A DNA stretch of 26,001 nucleotides from DASRVA01 sp050732935 (GCA_050732935.1 JBOHRW010000066.1:1-26001); one strand, 5' to 3'. Shown: positions 6,927 through 15,414, counted from the first letter of the stretch. Program-made: numbers and translations. The notes: a model not told the origin generated them from the letters alone.

Positions 6927-9332
6927 CTACGCCTCTCCGTCGGGTCCCGTCATCGTGGCGATCGTCACCCCATCTCCCCCTTCGTTCCAGTGGCCCAGCC
7001 GGAATTCCCTGACGTACGGATGTCGGTCGAGGAGCTCGGCTACGCGGCGCCGCAGGACACCCGTGCCCTTTCCATGGATAAAGCGCACCACGGGCCTCCC
7101 CGTATGGTAGGCGCGCTCGAGCGCGCCGGCGAGCGGAAACCCGATCTCGTCCGCGGTGAGCCCCCGCAGGTCGATCTCCAGCGGTAGCGTCTCCAGGGCG
7201 GTCTCGATCTCCTCCGCAGTTTCGGCCGACTCCCCGGGGCCCGCGGTCGCTGCCTCGACGACCGCGCACTCGGTCAGCCGGCACGTGATCCGCACCTGGC
7301 CCGCCTGGACGGCGGCCGTATCCTCCTCGCGATCGAGCTCGACGACCACGCCGATGACATCGTAGCGCGGGATCCGCACACGGTCTCCCAGATTCGCCGT
7401 CGGGGTCGGCTGGATGCGGAGGGCGGCGTCCCGCTCGACCCGCAGGGACTCGGCGGCCCGCTCGGCGTCCTTAGCCAGCCCGCGCGCCTGGTCCGCGGCC
7501 GCCTCGGCCTCGGCCAGCGCCGACGTCCGCTCGCGGACTTTCCGTTGCTGATCGCGGATCTCCCGCCTCAGCCGACCGAGCTGCTCCTCCAGGGCCGTAA
7601 GGCGCCGTTCGGCATTCTCCCGCCGCTCTTCCGCCTCGGCCGCTATCCGACGGGCGCGCGCGGTCTCGGCCTCGCCGATCGCCCGGCGCTCTTCCTCCAG
7701 CGCGACCCGAGCCTCGCGGTATCGCTTCTCCTCGGCGCTCAGGCGATCGATCACCTCTTCGACCTGCTGGACACCGCTCTCCAGGTTCGCTCGCGCCGCG
7801 TGGACGATCGTCTGGGAGAATCCCCACCGCTCAGCCAGCTCGATCCCGAACGAGCGCCCCGGAACTCCCTGGACGAAGCGGTAGAGCGGCCGGTTTCGCT
7901 CGAGGTCGTACGCGAGCGAGCCGTTCACGAGCCCCGGGCTGGCGGCCGCCACCACCTTGAGCGCATGGTAGTGCGTGGTCACGATCGTGCGGGCGCCCCG
8001 AGCGGTCCAATCCTGGAGCAGCGCGGTCGCGAGCGCGGCGCCTTCGGCCGGATCGGTCGAGGCGCCGATCTCATCGACCAGGATCAGCGCCCCAGGCCCG
8101 GCCGACTCCCACGCCTTCCTGAGACGGGTGAGATGCGCGGTGAAAGTGGACAGGTCCTGAGCGATCGACTGCGTGTCGCCGATGTCGGCGATGACCGCCT
8201 CGTGCCAGGGGATCCTCGTCCCCGGACCGACCGACGGGACGATGCCCGACTGCGCCATGAGCACGACCGTTCCGACCGTCTTCAGGAGCACGGTCTTGCC
8301 ACCCGTGTTGGGCCCGGTGACGACGAGGGTCCGGTCCTCCGGGCCCAGCTCGAGATCGAGGGGCACCACCTCCCCGGTCGCCTCCTCCACGCGGGCCAGG
8401 AGGAGCGGGTGACGGCCGGCCGCGATGTTCAATCCATCGCCACCCAGCTCGGGCGCGCTCCCGTTCACGGAGAGCCCATAGCGCGCACGGGCCAGGACGG
8501 TCTCGGCGTGAAGGGCCAGGCGTGCCGCGTGCTCGAGCTCGACCCGGTGCCCGGCCAGGGCAGCGGTGAGCTCCCTCAGGATCCGCTCTTCCTCGCGCCG
8601 TACCGCGAGCTCGGCCTGGCGCAGGCCGTTGTTGCCATCCACCGCTGCGTGCGGCTCCAGAAACACCGTCGCCCCGGAGGCCGACTCGTCATGGACGATC
8701 CCCGGCACCTCGGAGAGGGCTTCCCGGCGGAGCGGGACGACGTAACGGCCTTCACGGACCGTCGGCCGGCTGTCGGCCGCGACGAGCACGTGGGGGAGCC
8801 CGGCCAGCAGCTGGTTCAGCATGTCGACGAGGCGCTTCCGGTGGCTCCGGACCTCGCCCCGGAGCCGCCGCAGATCGGCGCTCGCGGTGTCGACGAGACG
8901 CCCCTCCTGATCGAAGGCGTCGAGAATCCGCCGTTCCAGATCCGGAAGCGCGGGAGCCTGTCGGAAGCGAACTGCCAGCCGGGGCCAATCTGAGGCTCTC
9001 TTCCGCAGGTAGGCGGCCAGTTTGCGGACGCCTTCCAGGGTCCGTGCCGCGGAGACGAGCGACGGGCCTTCGACGGTGGCCCCCGGCGCGCCGAGGAGCC
9101 GCACCGTGCGGCGCTGGTCGACGACATGAGGGGCCGGGAAGACCGCCCGCTCGCGAAGGATCGCCATCCCCTCGCCGACCTCGGCCAGGGCCCCGCGCGC
9201 CTCCTCCAAATCGTCGAGCGGCTGCCACGCCCGCAGGACCTCGGCCGCGTACTCGGCGCTGGTGTGCCCGGCGACCCGCTCCAGGACCTCGCTCCACTCG
9301 AGAGCGGATCGCGTCCCTTCGTCGAGGATCAT
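6927..9332 (-). CDS. mutS2: MutS2 family ATPase/Smr endonuclease
   Basis: This is an 801-residue MutS2. The N-terminal half holds lever and core domains. The ATPase has Walker A GPNTGGKT (340-347) and Walker B LILVDE (416-421). A long arginine/glutamate-rich coiled coil (about 515-640) follows, then a KOW-like segment. The C-terminal Smr nuclease domain (about 720-801) has DLRGLTADE and HGKGTGVLR. In other bacteria MutS2 suppresses homologous recombination and rescues collided ribosomes; it lacks the mismatch-binding domain of MutS1. It lies between yqeY and dnaG. Its start ATG 9332 is 16 bases downstream of the yqeY stop, and its stop abuts dnaG, placing it firmly inside the replication/transcription operon. 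All key motifs are intact. Confidence 0.95.
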   Translation of the reverse strand: MILDEGTRSALEWSEVLERVAGHTSAEYAAEVLRAWQPLDDLEEARGALAEVGEGMAILRERAVFPAPHVVDQRRTVRLLGAPGATVEGPSLVSAARTLEGVRKLAAYLRKRASDWPRLAVRFRQAPALPDLERRILDAFDQEGRLVDTASADLRRLRGEVRSHRKRLVDMLNQLLAGLPHVLVAADSRPTVREGRYVVPLRREALSEVPGIVHDESASGATVFLEPHAAVDGNNGLRQAELAVRREEERILRELTAALAGHRVELEHAARLALHAETVLARARYGLSVNGSAPELGGDGLNIAAGRHPLLLARVEEATGEVVPLDLELGPEDRTLVVTGPNTGGKTVLLKTVGTVVLMAQSGIVPSVGPGTRIPWHEAVIADIGDTQSIAQDLSTFTAHLTRLRKAWESAGPGALILVDEIGASTDPAEGAALATALLQDWTARGARTIVTTHYHALKVVAAASPGLVNGSLAYDLERNRPLYRFVQGVPGRSFGIELAERWGFSQTIVHAARANLESGVQQVEEVIDRLSAEEKRYREARVALEEERRAIGEAETARARRIAAEAEERRENAERRLTALEEQLGRLRREIRDQQRKVRERTSALAEAEAAADQARGLAKDAERAAESLRVERDAALRIQPTPTANLGDRVRIPRYDVIGVVVELDREEDTAAVQAGQVRITCRLTECAVVEAATAGPGESAETAEEIETALETLPLEIDLRGLTADEIGFPLAGALERAYHTGRPVVRFIHGKGTGVLRRRVAELLDRHPYVREFRLGHWNEGGDGVTIATMTGPDGEA

Positions 9333-9348
9333 CGCTAGGCGGGCCGGC

Positions 9349-9795
9349 TCAGGAGAGGCGCTCGCGCACCTTCCGGCTGACCTCGGAGCCCTCCACCCGT
9401 CCCTTCACCTGGGGCATCAGGTGGCCCATCACCTTGCCCATGTCCCCGGGACCGCTGGCGCCGATGGCGGCGATCGCGTCATCGATCATCCGGTCGAGCG
9501 CGGCTTCGTCGATCGCCTCTGGCAGATACTCGTCAATGATCGTCGCCTCGGTCGCCTCGCGCTCGGCCAGCTCCTCGCGTCCACCCGTGCGGTACTGCTC
9601 CTCAGACTCCCGGCGCTGCTTGCGCGCCCGGGAGAGGACTTCGATCACGTCACCCTCCTCGAGCGGACGACCCAGCTCGATCTGCCGGTTCTTGAGGTCG
9701 TTGGCCAACATCCTCAGCGTTGCCAGCCGCAGCTTGTCCCCGGCCTTGAGCGCCGCCTTCTGCTCCTCACGGATCCGATCCTGGATATCGCTCAT
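9349..9795 (-). CDS. yqeY: GatB/YqeY domain protein
   Basis: The 148-residue protein has the YqeY pattern: N-terminal IQDRIREEQKAALKAGDKLR...LRMLANDLKN and C-terminal DMGKVMGHLMPQVKGR. The fold resembles the tail of the GatB amidotransferase subunit and is thought to bind tRNA, but the cellular role is unclear. I chose ATG 9795 (MSDIQDR) because it matches the family start and GGGAG lies eight bases upstream. The open frame runs further but reads into the HIT gene. YqeY commonly accompanies rpsU and dnaG; rpsU is missing from this locus. Confidence 0.9.
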   Translation of the reverse strand: MSDIQDRIREEQKAALKAGDKLRLATLRMLANDLKNRQIELGRPLEEGDVIEVLSRARKQRRESEEQYRTGGREELAEREATEATIIDEYLPEAIDEAALDRMIDDAIAAIGASGPGDMGKVMGHLMPQVKGRVEGSEVSRKVRERLS

Positions 9796-9817
9796 CCTTC
9801 GCTCCCGGCTTGCGGCT

Positions 9818-10162
9818 TCATCCGGGAGGCCAGCGCATGCCGCGGCCGCCCAGCAGATGCAGGTGGACGTGGAAAACGCTCTGCCCGGCGCCGGGATTGA
9901 TGTTGAAGACGAGGCGATAGCCGTCCTCGGCGATGCCGTGCGCACCGGCGATCTTCGCCGCCGCGCGCACCATGGCGCCCACCAGCTCCTGGTGCCGCTC
10001 TTCGACGTCGTTGATCGTCGCCACGTGCTCGCGGGGCACGATCAGGACATGGACGGGGGCCTGGGGATTGACGTCGTGGAAGGCGACCCAGTCGTCCCTT
10101 TCCTCGACGATCTTCGCGTCGATCTCCCCGCTCAAGATGCGGCAGAAGAGGCAGTCGGTCAT
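9818..10162 (-). CDS. HIT (histidine triad) family hydrolase
   Basis: The 114-residue protein has the HIT motif HVHLHLLGG (98-106), with H100 the likely catalytic nucleophile. CLFCRI at 4-9 suggests the zinc-binding HINT subfamily, and IVPREHVATI is typical of it. HINT enzymes hydrolyse nucleoside phosphoramidates and aminoacyl-adenylates in the cytoplasm. The ATG (10162-10160) overlaps the stop of the upstream HAD gene in an ATGA arrangement, so it is translationally coupled. A 22-base gap separates it from yqeY. Confidence 0.92.
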   Translation of the reverse strand: MTDCLFCRILSGEIDAKIVEERDDWVAFHDVNPQAPVHVLIVPREHVATINDVEERHQELVGAMVRAAAKIAGAHGIAEDGYRLVFNINPGAGQSVFHVHLHLLGGRGMRWPPG

Positions 10163-10863
10163 ATCCCGGCCTCGTGAGGCTCGGTGACGTTCAGCTTGCT
10201 CACCACGTCCACGAGCCCGTGGATGTCCTCGATTTCGAAGTCGGCCCCCGACTCCACCGTTCCGAACGTGTCCCCGTAGCGCGCGAAGACGGTGCGGATC
10301 CCGAGCTGCGTCGCCCCCACCATATCGCGCTCCGGCCAGTCACCCACCATCAGCGCCTCGCTCGCCTCCACACCGAGCCTCTCCAGCGCCGTACGAAAGG
10401 GGGCCGGAGAGGGCTTCCGTTCGCCGGTGTCCTCGAACGTCACGACCACGTCGAACAGGTGGTGCAGGTTCAGGTAGCAGAGCCGCAGCCAGGCCTCGCG
10501 CCGCGGCGCGTCCGAGACCACCGCCAGCCAAAGCCCCGACTTGATGAGCTCCATGAGCGTGGCCGTGACGTGTGGATAGAGTACGAGCGCCGCCTCCCGC
10601 GCACGCCGATAGGCGACGATGCCCGAGGCCAGGATCTTGTGGTCCACGTGCCCCAGGTGAGCCTCCAGGAAATCGTCGAAGACCCGCTGGTACTCGATTC
10701 CCTCTCGATCGTAGATGGCCTGGATCTCGCTTTCGGCCGCTCCGCGATCCAGGGCCAGCCCGGCGTCGATCATGGCGTCGATCGCCGCGCGGATCGCCAT
10801 CCGCTTCATCCTCATGAAGTCGACCAGCGTGTTGTCCAGGTCGAAGATGACGGCCCGGATCAT
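10159..10863 (-). CDS. HAD family hydrolase (subfamily IA, TIGR02253-like)
   Basis: The 234-residue phosphatase-like protein has all four HAD motifs: DLDNTL (D8, D10), S117 in VVSDA, K150 in ERKPSP, and D175/D180 in VGDWPERD. A helical cap lies between motifs I and II. The NHSAIR-like body (IVAYRRAREAALVLYPHVTA) resembles the TIGR02253 group, whose substrate is unknown. The ATG start follows the zinc-ribbon gene after 19 bases; the ribosome site is weak, so reinitiation is plausible. It ends in an ATGA overlap with the HIT gene. Confidence 0.9.
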   Translation of the reverse strand: MIRAVIFDLDNTLVDFMRMKRMAIRAAIDAMIDAGLALDRGAAESEIQAIYDREGIEYQRVFDDFLEAHLGHVDHKILASGIVAYRRAREAALVLYPHVTATLMELIKSGLWLAVVSDAPRREAWLRLCYLNLHHLFDVVVTFEDTGERKPSPAPFRTALERLGVEASEALMVGDWPERDMVGATQLGIRTVFARYGDTFGTVESGADFEIEDIHGLVDVVSKLNVTEPHEAGI

Positions 10864-10882
10864 CGGAGCCGCATCGGGAAGG

Positions 10883-11074
10883 CTACTTCAGCGACTGGCC
10901 CAGGGCGCGGCCGATCGAAACCTCGCCATTGTCGATCCGCAGGTTGAACCCGCATTCCGGGTTCGTGCACACCCAGGCCTTGTACTTCACGGACGCGCCT
11001 TCGCGTCCGTAGTCCGACAGCGGGACCAGGATCCCGCTACCGCACTTGAGGCACGATGGAAACTGCTCGTTCAT
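10883..11074 (-). CDS. Small zinc-ribbon protein, 63 aa
   Basis: A short gene, starting at ATG 11074 with a GAGGA-type ribosome site directly upstream. Two cysteine pairs, C8-x2-C11 (CLKCGSG) and C36-x4-C41 (VCTNPECGF), make a likely zinc ribbon; the rest is short strands. It lies 17 bases after the Minf_1886 gene and 19 before the HAD gene, so it is part of the same minus-strand transcript. No specific family is recognised; a role in protein or nucleic-acid binding is only a guess. Confidence 0.7.
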   Translation of the reverse strand: MNEQFPSCLKCGSGILVPLSDYGREGASVKYKAWVCTNPECGFNLRIDNGEVSIGRALGQSLK

Positions 11075-11091
11075 TCTTCCTCGTCCTCCCC

Positions 11092-11487
11092 TCACTCCGA
11101 AAGGGGCAGCGGCTTTCCGCCCCATGGATAGTTCCGCTCGAACACGTCGGCGAAGTCGAACACCTCGTCGAAGTCGTCTCGAGAGTCCCTCTCGTCCTTG
11201 GAGAGGACGCCCACCTCGAGGAGGTTGAACACGATCTCGCCGATGTCCCGTGTCGAATGGATGCGCCAGTGCTCCAGAACCGTTCGCGCCAGCGGCCCGT
11301 ACAGTCGGAGGCCGAGCTCGCGGCATCCCTCGGCCAGCTCGCGCCCGGTGACATGTCGCCGCTGTGGCAGCCGCTCCACAACCTGCTCGAGGGCGGCCAG
11401 CACGAAGGCGTATGCCCTTTCGTCGTAGCGTTCGTCCATCTCGGAGAGACGCTCGCGCGTGGACGTGTCCAGCCGCGCCATGCTCAT
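11092..11487 (-). CDS. Minf_1886 / TIGR04138 family protein
   Basis: The 131-residue protein matches the pattern of the Minf_1886 family (TIGR04138): YAFVLAALEQVVERL, RHVTGRELAEGCRELGL, VLEHWRIHSTRDIGEIVFNL and SRDDFDEVFDF. The family occurs in Planctomycetes, Verrucomicrobia, Acidobacteria and relatives; its function is unknown. ATG 11487 overlaps the hsp20 stop in an ATGA arrangement, so it is coupled to the chaperone gene. A second in-frame ATG (11481) would shorten it by two residues. Coupling to Hsp20 hints at protein quality control, but only by context. Confidence 0.85.
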   Translation of the reverse strand: MSMARLDTSTRERLSEMDERYDERAYAFVLAALEQVVERLPQRRHVTGRELAEGCRELGLRLYGPLARTVLEHWRIHSTRDIGEIVFNLLEVGVLSKDERDSRDDFDEVFDFADVFERNYPWGGKPLPLSE

Positions 11488-11915
11488 CGGGACTCGATCG
11501 GCACTTCGAGCCGCGCCTTCTTGGGCAGCCGGATGTGAAGAAGCCCGTCGGCATAGGAGACGGAGATGTCTTCGGGTCGAATGGAGGCGGGCACGCGGAT
11601 CTGGCGCTCGAAGGAACCCACCGGGATCTCCATCTTGAAGTAATGCCGCTTCTCGCAGCACGGCTCCCGTCGAACGCCCTGCACGCGCACCACACCCGTC
11701 TCGAGCTGGACGCCGATCTCCTCGGTCTTCATGCCCGGGATCGCCATGGTGATGTGGTAGGCGCGATCGGTCTCGTAGGCATCCGTGGGGGGCCGCCAGC
11801 GGACGCCTCGCAGGAGCCCGAAGGCGGGATTTGCGTGGAACCACTCGTCGATGTACACCTCGACGTCGGCGATCAGCACTTCGACGGCGGTCTTCGCGTC
11901 CGGATCTTTCTTCAT
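11484..11915 (-). CDS. Hsp20/alpha-crystallin small heat-shock protein
   Basis: The core from about residue 40 has the alpha-crystallin pattern: PPTDAYETDRAYHITMAIPG, PVGSFERQIRVPASI, and the A-x-x-x-G-x-L signature as ADGLLHIRLPKK. Small heat-shock proteins hold unfolding proteins in the cytoplasm. I prefer ATG 11915 (MKKDPD, 143 aa), with GAAGG seven bases upstream. ATG 11972 adds 19 residues but lacks a ribosome site. An unusual CC pair occurs at REPCCEKRHYF. A strong hairpin lies upstream at 11993-12011, so the gene is probably first in the unit hsp20 - Minf_1886 - zinc ribbon - HAD - HIT. No CIRCE-like element is seen upstream. Confidence 0.88.
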   Translation of the reverse strand: MKKDPDAKTAVEVLIADVEVYIDEWFHANPAFGLLRGVRWRPPTDAYETDRAYHITMAIPGMKTEEIGVQLETGVVRVQGVRREPCCEKRHYFKMEIPVGSFERQIRVPASIRPEDISVSYADGLLHIRLPKKARLEVPIESR

Positions 11916-11992
11916 CGCATAGCCTTCAGGTCGGGGCCGCGTCGCTTCGCCCTTTGCGGCGTGGAGCTTCATGGCTTTCGAGGAAGGTAGGA

Positions 11993-12011
11993 GACGGCCC
12001 CGCGGGCCGTC
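11993..12011 (-). terminator. Strong stem-loop ending the glyA transcription unit
   Basis: GACGGCCC (11993-12000) and GGGCCGTC (12004-12011) form a perfect eight-pair GC-rich stem with loop CGC. It starts ten bases after the yigZ remnant stop on the minus strand and is followed by a pyrimidine-rich but not T-only tract. Probable intrinsic terminator separating the glyA unit from hsp20. Confidence 0.6.
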
Positions 12012-12020
12012 AAGAATGGC

Positions 12021-12513
12021 TCATGTGCGCGGCGCGAGATGGTCGTCCTGCAGCGTCGCGACAACCGCGCCGGCCGTACTTTCCGCGAGCTCGCGACGGA
12101 ACGCGACCGCGCTCCGTTCCGGCACGCTGGCGATCAACGTCACCCTGACCCCGTAGTCCGCCGAGCGCTCTCGCGCCTTGTGACGGGCGAGGACCCGCTG
12201 CACGGCCGCCGTCAAGTCGTAGGGAAAGCCGATCCCGAAAGGCCGACCACAGCTCGACCTCGCGAAGGAGCCCACCCTCGTGCGCCTCGATGGCCACCGC
12301 CTCGGCCGCGTCGGCGTACGCGCGGGTCAGGCCGCCGGTCCCGAGCTTCGTTCCCCCGAACCAGCGCGAGACGATACACGCCGCTTGGACGATGTCGGCC
12401 CGCTCCAGCGCCCCCAGGATCGTCCGGCCCGCGGTCCCGGACGGCTCGCCGGCATCGAAGTCCGCGCCTTCGACACGACCGAGCCAGGCGCCGAGATGGG
12501 AGCGAGCGGTCAA
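12021..12513 (-). pseudogene. Truncated, frameshifted YigZ/IMPACT family remnant
   Basis: The IMPACT core is clear: SHLGAWLGRVEGADFDAGEP, SGTAG, then WFGGTKLGTGGLTRAYADA. The remaining C-terminal half (FGIGFPYDLTAAVQRVLARH, DYGVRVTLIASVP, ESTAGAV) lies in another frame. Removing one base in the AAA at 12238-12240 (TTT on the minus strand) joins them. The N-terminal 45-50 residues of the family are missing. Alignable sequence begins eight bases after the glyA stop, with only TTG 12513 as a possible start and no ribosome site. YigZ is about 200 aa; this would be about 163. Truncation plus frameshift argues for a dead gene; the frameshift alone could be an assembly error. Confidence 0.75.
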
Positions 12514-12520
12514 CAGCCGG

Positions 12521-13792
12521 CTAGACCGAGCCCGCGGTGGCCCGCTCGATCCACTCCTCGTAGAGCGGGAACTCGGCGCAGAGCTCCCGCACGGATTCCC
12601 GGATGGCGGACTTGATCCCGTCGTCCGTCGGGGCATCCAGGATGTCGGCCATCCAGCCGCCGATCTGCTGCATCTCGGTCGTCCCCATGCCGCGGGTCGT
12701 GAGGGCGGGGGTCCCGACGCGGATCCCGCTCGTCACGAACGGGCTCCGGGTCTCGCGGGGAACGGTGTTCTTGTTGACGGTGATGCCGGCCTCGCCCAGC
12801 GCCGCCTCGGCCTCCTTGCCGGTCAGCTCGCCGCTTGGTCGCAGGTCGACCAGGAAGAGATGCGAGTCGGTGCCGCCGGTGACCACGTGATAGCCGCGCT
12901 CGACCAGCGCCGCCGCCAGCGCTTTCGCGTTTTCCACGACCTGGCGGGCGTAGTCGCGGAACTCCGGCTCCAGCGCCTCCTTGAAGGCGACCGCCTTGGC
13001 CGCGATGACGTGCATCAGCGGACCGCCCTGAATTCCCGGGAAGACGAGCTTGTCGATCGGCTTGGCAAGCTCCTCGCGGCACAGGATGAAGCCCCCGCGG
13101 GGCCCGCGTAGCGTCTTGTGGGTCGTGGACGTGACGATGTCGGAATGCGGAACCGGTGTCGGGAAGACGCCCCCCGCCACGAGCCCGGCGAAATGCGCCA
13201 TGTCGACCACGAGCTGCGCGTCCACGAGGTCGGCGATCTCCCGGAAACGTGCGAAGTCGATGGTCCGGCTGTAGGCGCTTCCGCCCGCCACGATCACCTT
13301 GGGGCGGTGCTCCTTCGCCAGCCGCTCGACCTCGTCATAGTCGATCAGCCCCGACTCGTCGTCGACCCCGTAGCTCGCCACCCGGAACAGGCGGCCGCTG
13401 AAGTTCACTGGGCTTCCGTGGGTGAGGTGACCGCCCGCCGAGAGGTCCATCCCGAGCAGCGTGTCGCCCGTCTCCATCACCGCCAAGTACGCGGCCATGT
13501 TGGCCTGCGATCCCGAGTGCGCCTGGACGTTGGCGTGGTCCGCCCCGAACAGCTCGAGCAGGCGGTCGATCGCCAGCTGCTCGGCCACGTCCACGACCTC
13601 GCAGCCACCGTAGTAGCGCTTGCCGGGAAGTCCCTCGGCGTACTTGTTGGTGAGCACCGAGCCCATCGCCTGAAGGACGGCCGGACTCACGAAGTTCTCG
13701 CTGGCGATCAGCTCGAGACCCTCGGCCTGACGACGAGCCTCGTCGACCAGGACGTCCAGGATCTCGGGATCGGTCCGCCGCAGCTCTCTCAT
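12521..13792 (-). CDS. glyA: Serine hydroxymethyltransferase
   Basis: This 423-residue PLP enzyme interconverts serine and glycine, giving 5,10-methylene-THF for one-carbon metabolism. LELIASENFVSPAVL and TNKYAEGLPGKRYYGG are near the N-terminus, with SGSQANMAAY following. D197 and H200 (VVDMAHFAGLVAGG) bind PLP. The Schiff-base lysine is K226 in TSTTHKTLRGPRGG. The start ATG 13792 overlaps the rpiB stop (ATGA); the open frame extends further upstream, but without family similarity. Length and motifs are normal. RpiB-GlyA coupling is a common arrangement. Confidence 0.96.
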   Translation of the reverse strand: MRELRRTDPEILDVLVDEARRQAEGLELIASENFVSPAVLQAMGSVLTNKYAEGLPGKRYYGGCEVVDVAEQLAIDRLLELFGADHANVQAHSGSQANMAAYLAVMETGDTLLGMDLSAGGHLTHGSPVNFSGRLFRVASYGVDDESGLIDYDEVERLAKEHRPKVIVAGGSAYSRTIDFARFREIADLVDAQLVVDMAHFAGLVAGGVFPTPVPHSDIVTSTTHKTLRGPRGGFILCREELAKPIDKLVFPGIQGGPLMHVIAAKAVAFKEALEPEFRDYARQVVENAKALAAALVERGYHVVTGGTDSHLFLVDLRPSGELTGKEAEAALGEAGITVNKNTVPRETRSPFVTSGIRVGTPALTTRGMGTTEMQQIGGWMADILDAPTDDGIKSAIRESVRELCAEFPLYEEWIERATAGSV

Positions 13793-14238
13793 GCGTGGAC
13801 CCGCTCGATTTTCTCGACACGCCGCTGGTGGCGTCCCCCGCCGAACGGCGTCTCGAGGAACGTCCACAGGATCTTCTTGGCGGTGGTGGGATCCAGAAGT
13901 CGTGCCCCCAGACAGAGCACGTTGGCATCGTTGTGCTCGCGGGCCAGCGAAGCCATCTCCTCGGTCAGGCAGTTGGCCGCGCGGACCCCTGCGGTTCGAT
14001 TGGCGGCGATCGACATGCCAATCCCCGCCCCGCAGATGAGGACGCCTACCGGGGCGCGTCCTTCCACGACCGCGTCGGCCAGGCGCGCCGCGTAGTCCGG
14101 ATAGTCGACGGAGTCAGGCGTGTCGGTCCCCAGGTCCTGGGGGGTCCAGCCGAGGTCGACGAGATGGTTCAGGAGGTCCGTCTTGAGAATGTAGCCGGCA
14201 TGATCGGCGGCCAGCAGGATCGTGCGCTCCGTCGCCAT
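13789..14238 (-). CDS. rpiB: Ribose-5-phosphate isomerase B
   Basis: The 149-residue RpiB/LacAB sugar isomerase converts ribose 5-phosphate to ribulose 5-phosphate in the pentose phosphate pathway. LAADHAGY (9-16) and CGAGIGMSIAANR (69-81, with C69 the likely base) form the active site, with H102 and N103 (EHNDANVLCLGARL) and basic C-terminal residues (GGGRHQRRVEKIE) binding phosphate. The start ATG 14238 has GGGAGAAGG just upstream, in the ten-base gap to the leucine dehydrogenase stop. CGAGIG replaces the more frequent CGTGIG, without loss of the cysteine. Confidence 0.94.
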   Translation of the reverse strand: MATERTILLAADHAGYILKTDLLNHLVDLGWTPQDLGTDTPDSVDYPDYAARLADAVVEGRAPVGVLICGAGIGMSIAANRTAGVRAANCLTEEMASLAREHNDANVLCLGARLLDPTTAKKILWTFLETPFGGGRHQRRVEKIERVHA

Positions 14239-14248
14239 CCTTCTCCCG

Positions 14249-15346
14249 TCAGGTCGTGGCCGAGGCGGCGGCCGGCTCGGGCCGTCCCGTCTCCGCCTTC
14301 TGCCGACGGGCTTTCCGCAGCCAATGTCGGGCCAGCCGCTCGGCGGCGCGATAGGTCGGGATCGCGTCCTCCTCGGCGATCCGATAGACCTTGAGCAGGG
14401 TGTCGTAGATGCCCTGCGCCTTGTCTTTGGCGGTCTCCGCGTCGTACCCCACGATCTCGCTGTACACGCTGATCAGCCCACCCGCGTTGATCACGTAGTC
14501 GGGCGCGTACAGGATCCCGCGCGCGTCCAGGGCGTCGCCGTGGCGATCCTCGGCAAGCTGGTTGTTGGCCGCGCCCGCCACGATCCTGCAACGCAGCCGG
14601 CGCAGCGTCTGGTCGTTGATGACCGCGCCCAGCGCGCACGGTGCGAACACCTCGCAGTCGACGTCGTAGATGTGGTCGTGGGCGATCGGCGTCGCGCCGA
14701 ACTCCTCCACGACGCGGTTCACGCGCTCCTGGTCGATGTCGGTGATCGAGATGACGGCCCCCTCGGCGGCCAGATCCTCGCACAGATGGTAGCCCACGTG
14801 ACCGGCCCCCTGCACCGCGATCCGCACCCCCGAGAGATCGTCGGAGGCGAGCTTCTGCCGGCAGCTCGCCTTGATGCCCCAATAGACGCCGTACGCGGTC
14901 ACCGGCGAAGGATCGCCCGAGCCGTGGGGGCTCGACCGGATTCCGGTGACGTGCTTCGTCTCCTGATAGACGTACTCCATGTCGTCGACCGAGATGCCGA
15001 CGTCCTCGGCGGTGATGTAACGGCCGCCCAGCGTGTCCACGAACCGACCATGGGCGCGCAGCAGGGCCTCGGTCTTGTCGGTCTTCGGATCGCCGATGAT
15101 CACCGACTTGCCGCCCCCCAGCTCGAGGCCCGCCACCGCCGCCTTGTAGGTCATCCCCTCGGAGAGCCGGAGCACGTCGATCAGGGCCTCCTGTGTGCTC
15201 CGATACGGCCACATCCGAGTTCCGCCCAGCGCGGGGCCGAGCGTCGTGTCGTGGATCGCGATGATCGACTTCAGCCCCGACTCCTCGTCATGGCAGAAGA
15301 CGACCTGTTCGTGGCCATAATCCTGCATGAGGTCGAAGATGTCCAC
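14249..15346 (-). CDS. ldh: Leucine dehydrogenase (Glu/Leu/Phe/Val dehydrogenase family)
   Basis: The 365-residue NAD-dependent amino acid dehydrogenase is predicted to deaminate leucine, valine and isoleucine to 2-oxo acids. LGPALGGTRMWPY and EGMTYKAAVAGLELGGGKS carry the catalytic lysines K68 and K80, at the same numbers as the Bacillus enzyme. ITAEDVG, NPSPVTAYGV-like DPSPVTAYGV, a GAGHVG nucleotide fold and VIAGAANNQL-like IVAGAANNQL follow. It starts at GTG 15346, with GGGAGG seven bases upstream. It is the first gene of the unit ldh - rpiB - glyA, and lies next to an acyl-CoA operon, consistent with branched-chain amino acid breakdown. Valine preference cannot be excluded. Confidence 0.9.
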   Translation of the reverse strand: MDIFDLMQDYGHEQVVFCHDEESGLKSIIAIHDTTLGPALGGTRMWPYRSTQEALIDVLRLSEGMTYKAAVAGLELGGGKSVIIGDPKTDKTEALLRAHGRFVDTLGGRYITAEDVGISVDDMEYVYQETKHVTGIRSSPHGSGDPSPVTAYGVYWGIKASCRQKLASDDLSGVRIAVQGAGHVGYHLCEDLAAEGAVISITDIDQERVNRVVEEFGATPIAHDHIYDVDCEVFAPCALGAVINDQTLRRLRCRIVAGAANNQLAEDRHGDALDARGILYAPDYVINAGGLISVYSEIVGYDAETAKDKAQGIYDTLLKVYRIAEEDAIPTYRAAERLARHWLRKARRQKAETGRPEPAAASATT

Positions 15347-15378
15347 CGTTGATCCTCCCGTGAATTTCCCGCGTCGAT

Positions 15379-15403
15379 GGCCGGACGTGGCCCGCGTCCG
15401 GTC
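15379..15403 (-). terminator. Stem-loop between the acyl-CoA operon and ldh
   Basis: CCGGACG (15381-15387) pairs with CGTCCGG (15395-15401) around a seven-base loop, extended by two more pairs including one G-T. It lies 12 bases after the acyl-CoA dehydrogenase stop and before the ldh ribosome site. No T-tract follows, so it may attenuate rather than terminate. Confidence 0.45.
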
Positions 15404-15414
15404 CAGAACGAAGA

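Noticed and set aside
3555..10177. Long plus-strand open frames opposite rpoD, dnaG and mutS2
   Set aside because: They mirror genuine minus-strand genes, have low-complexity Arg/Leu/Pro-rich products and no ribosome sites; high GC creates such shadows.
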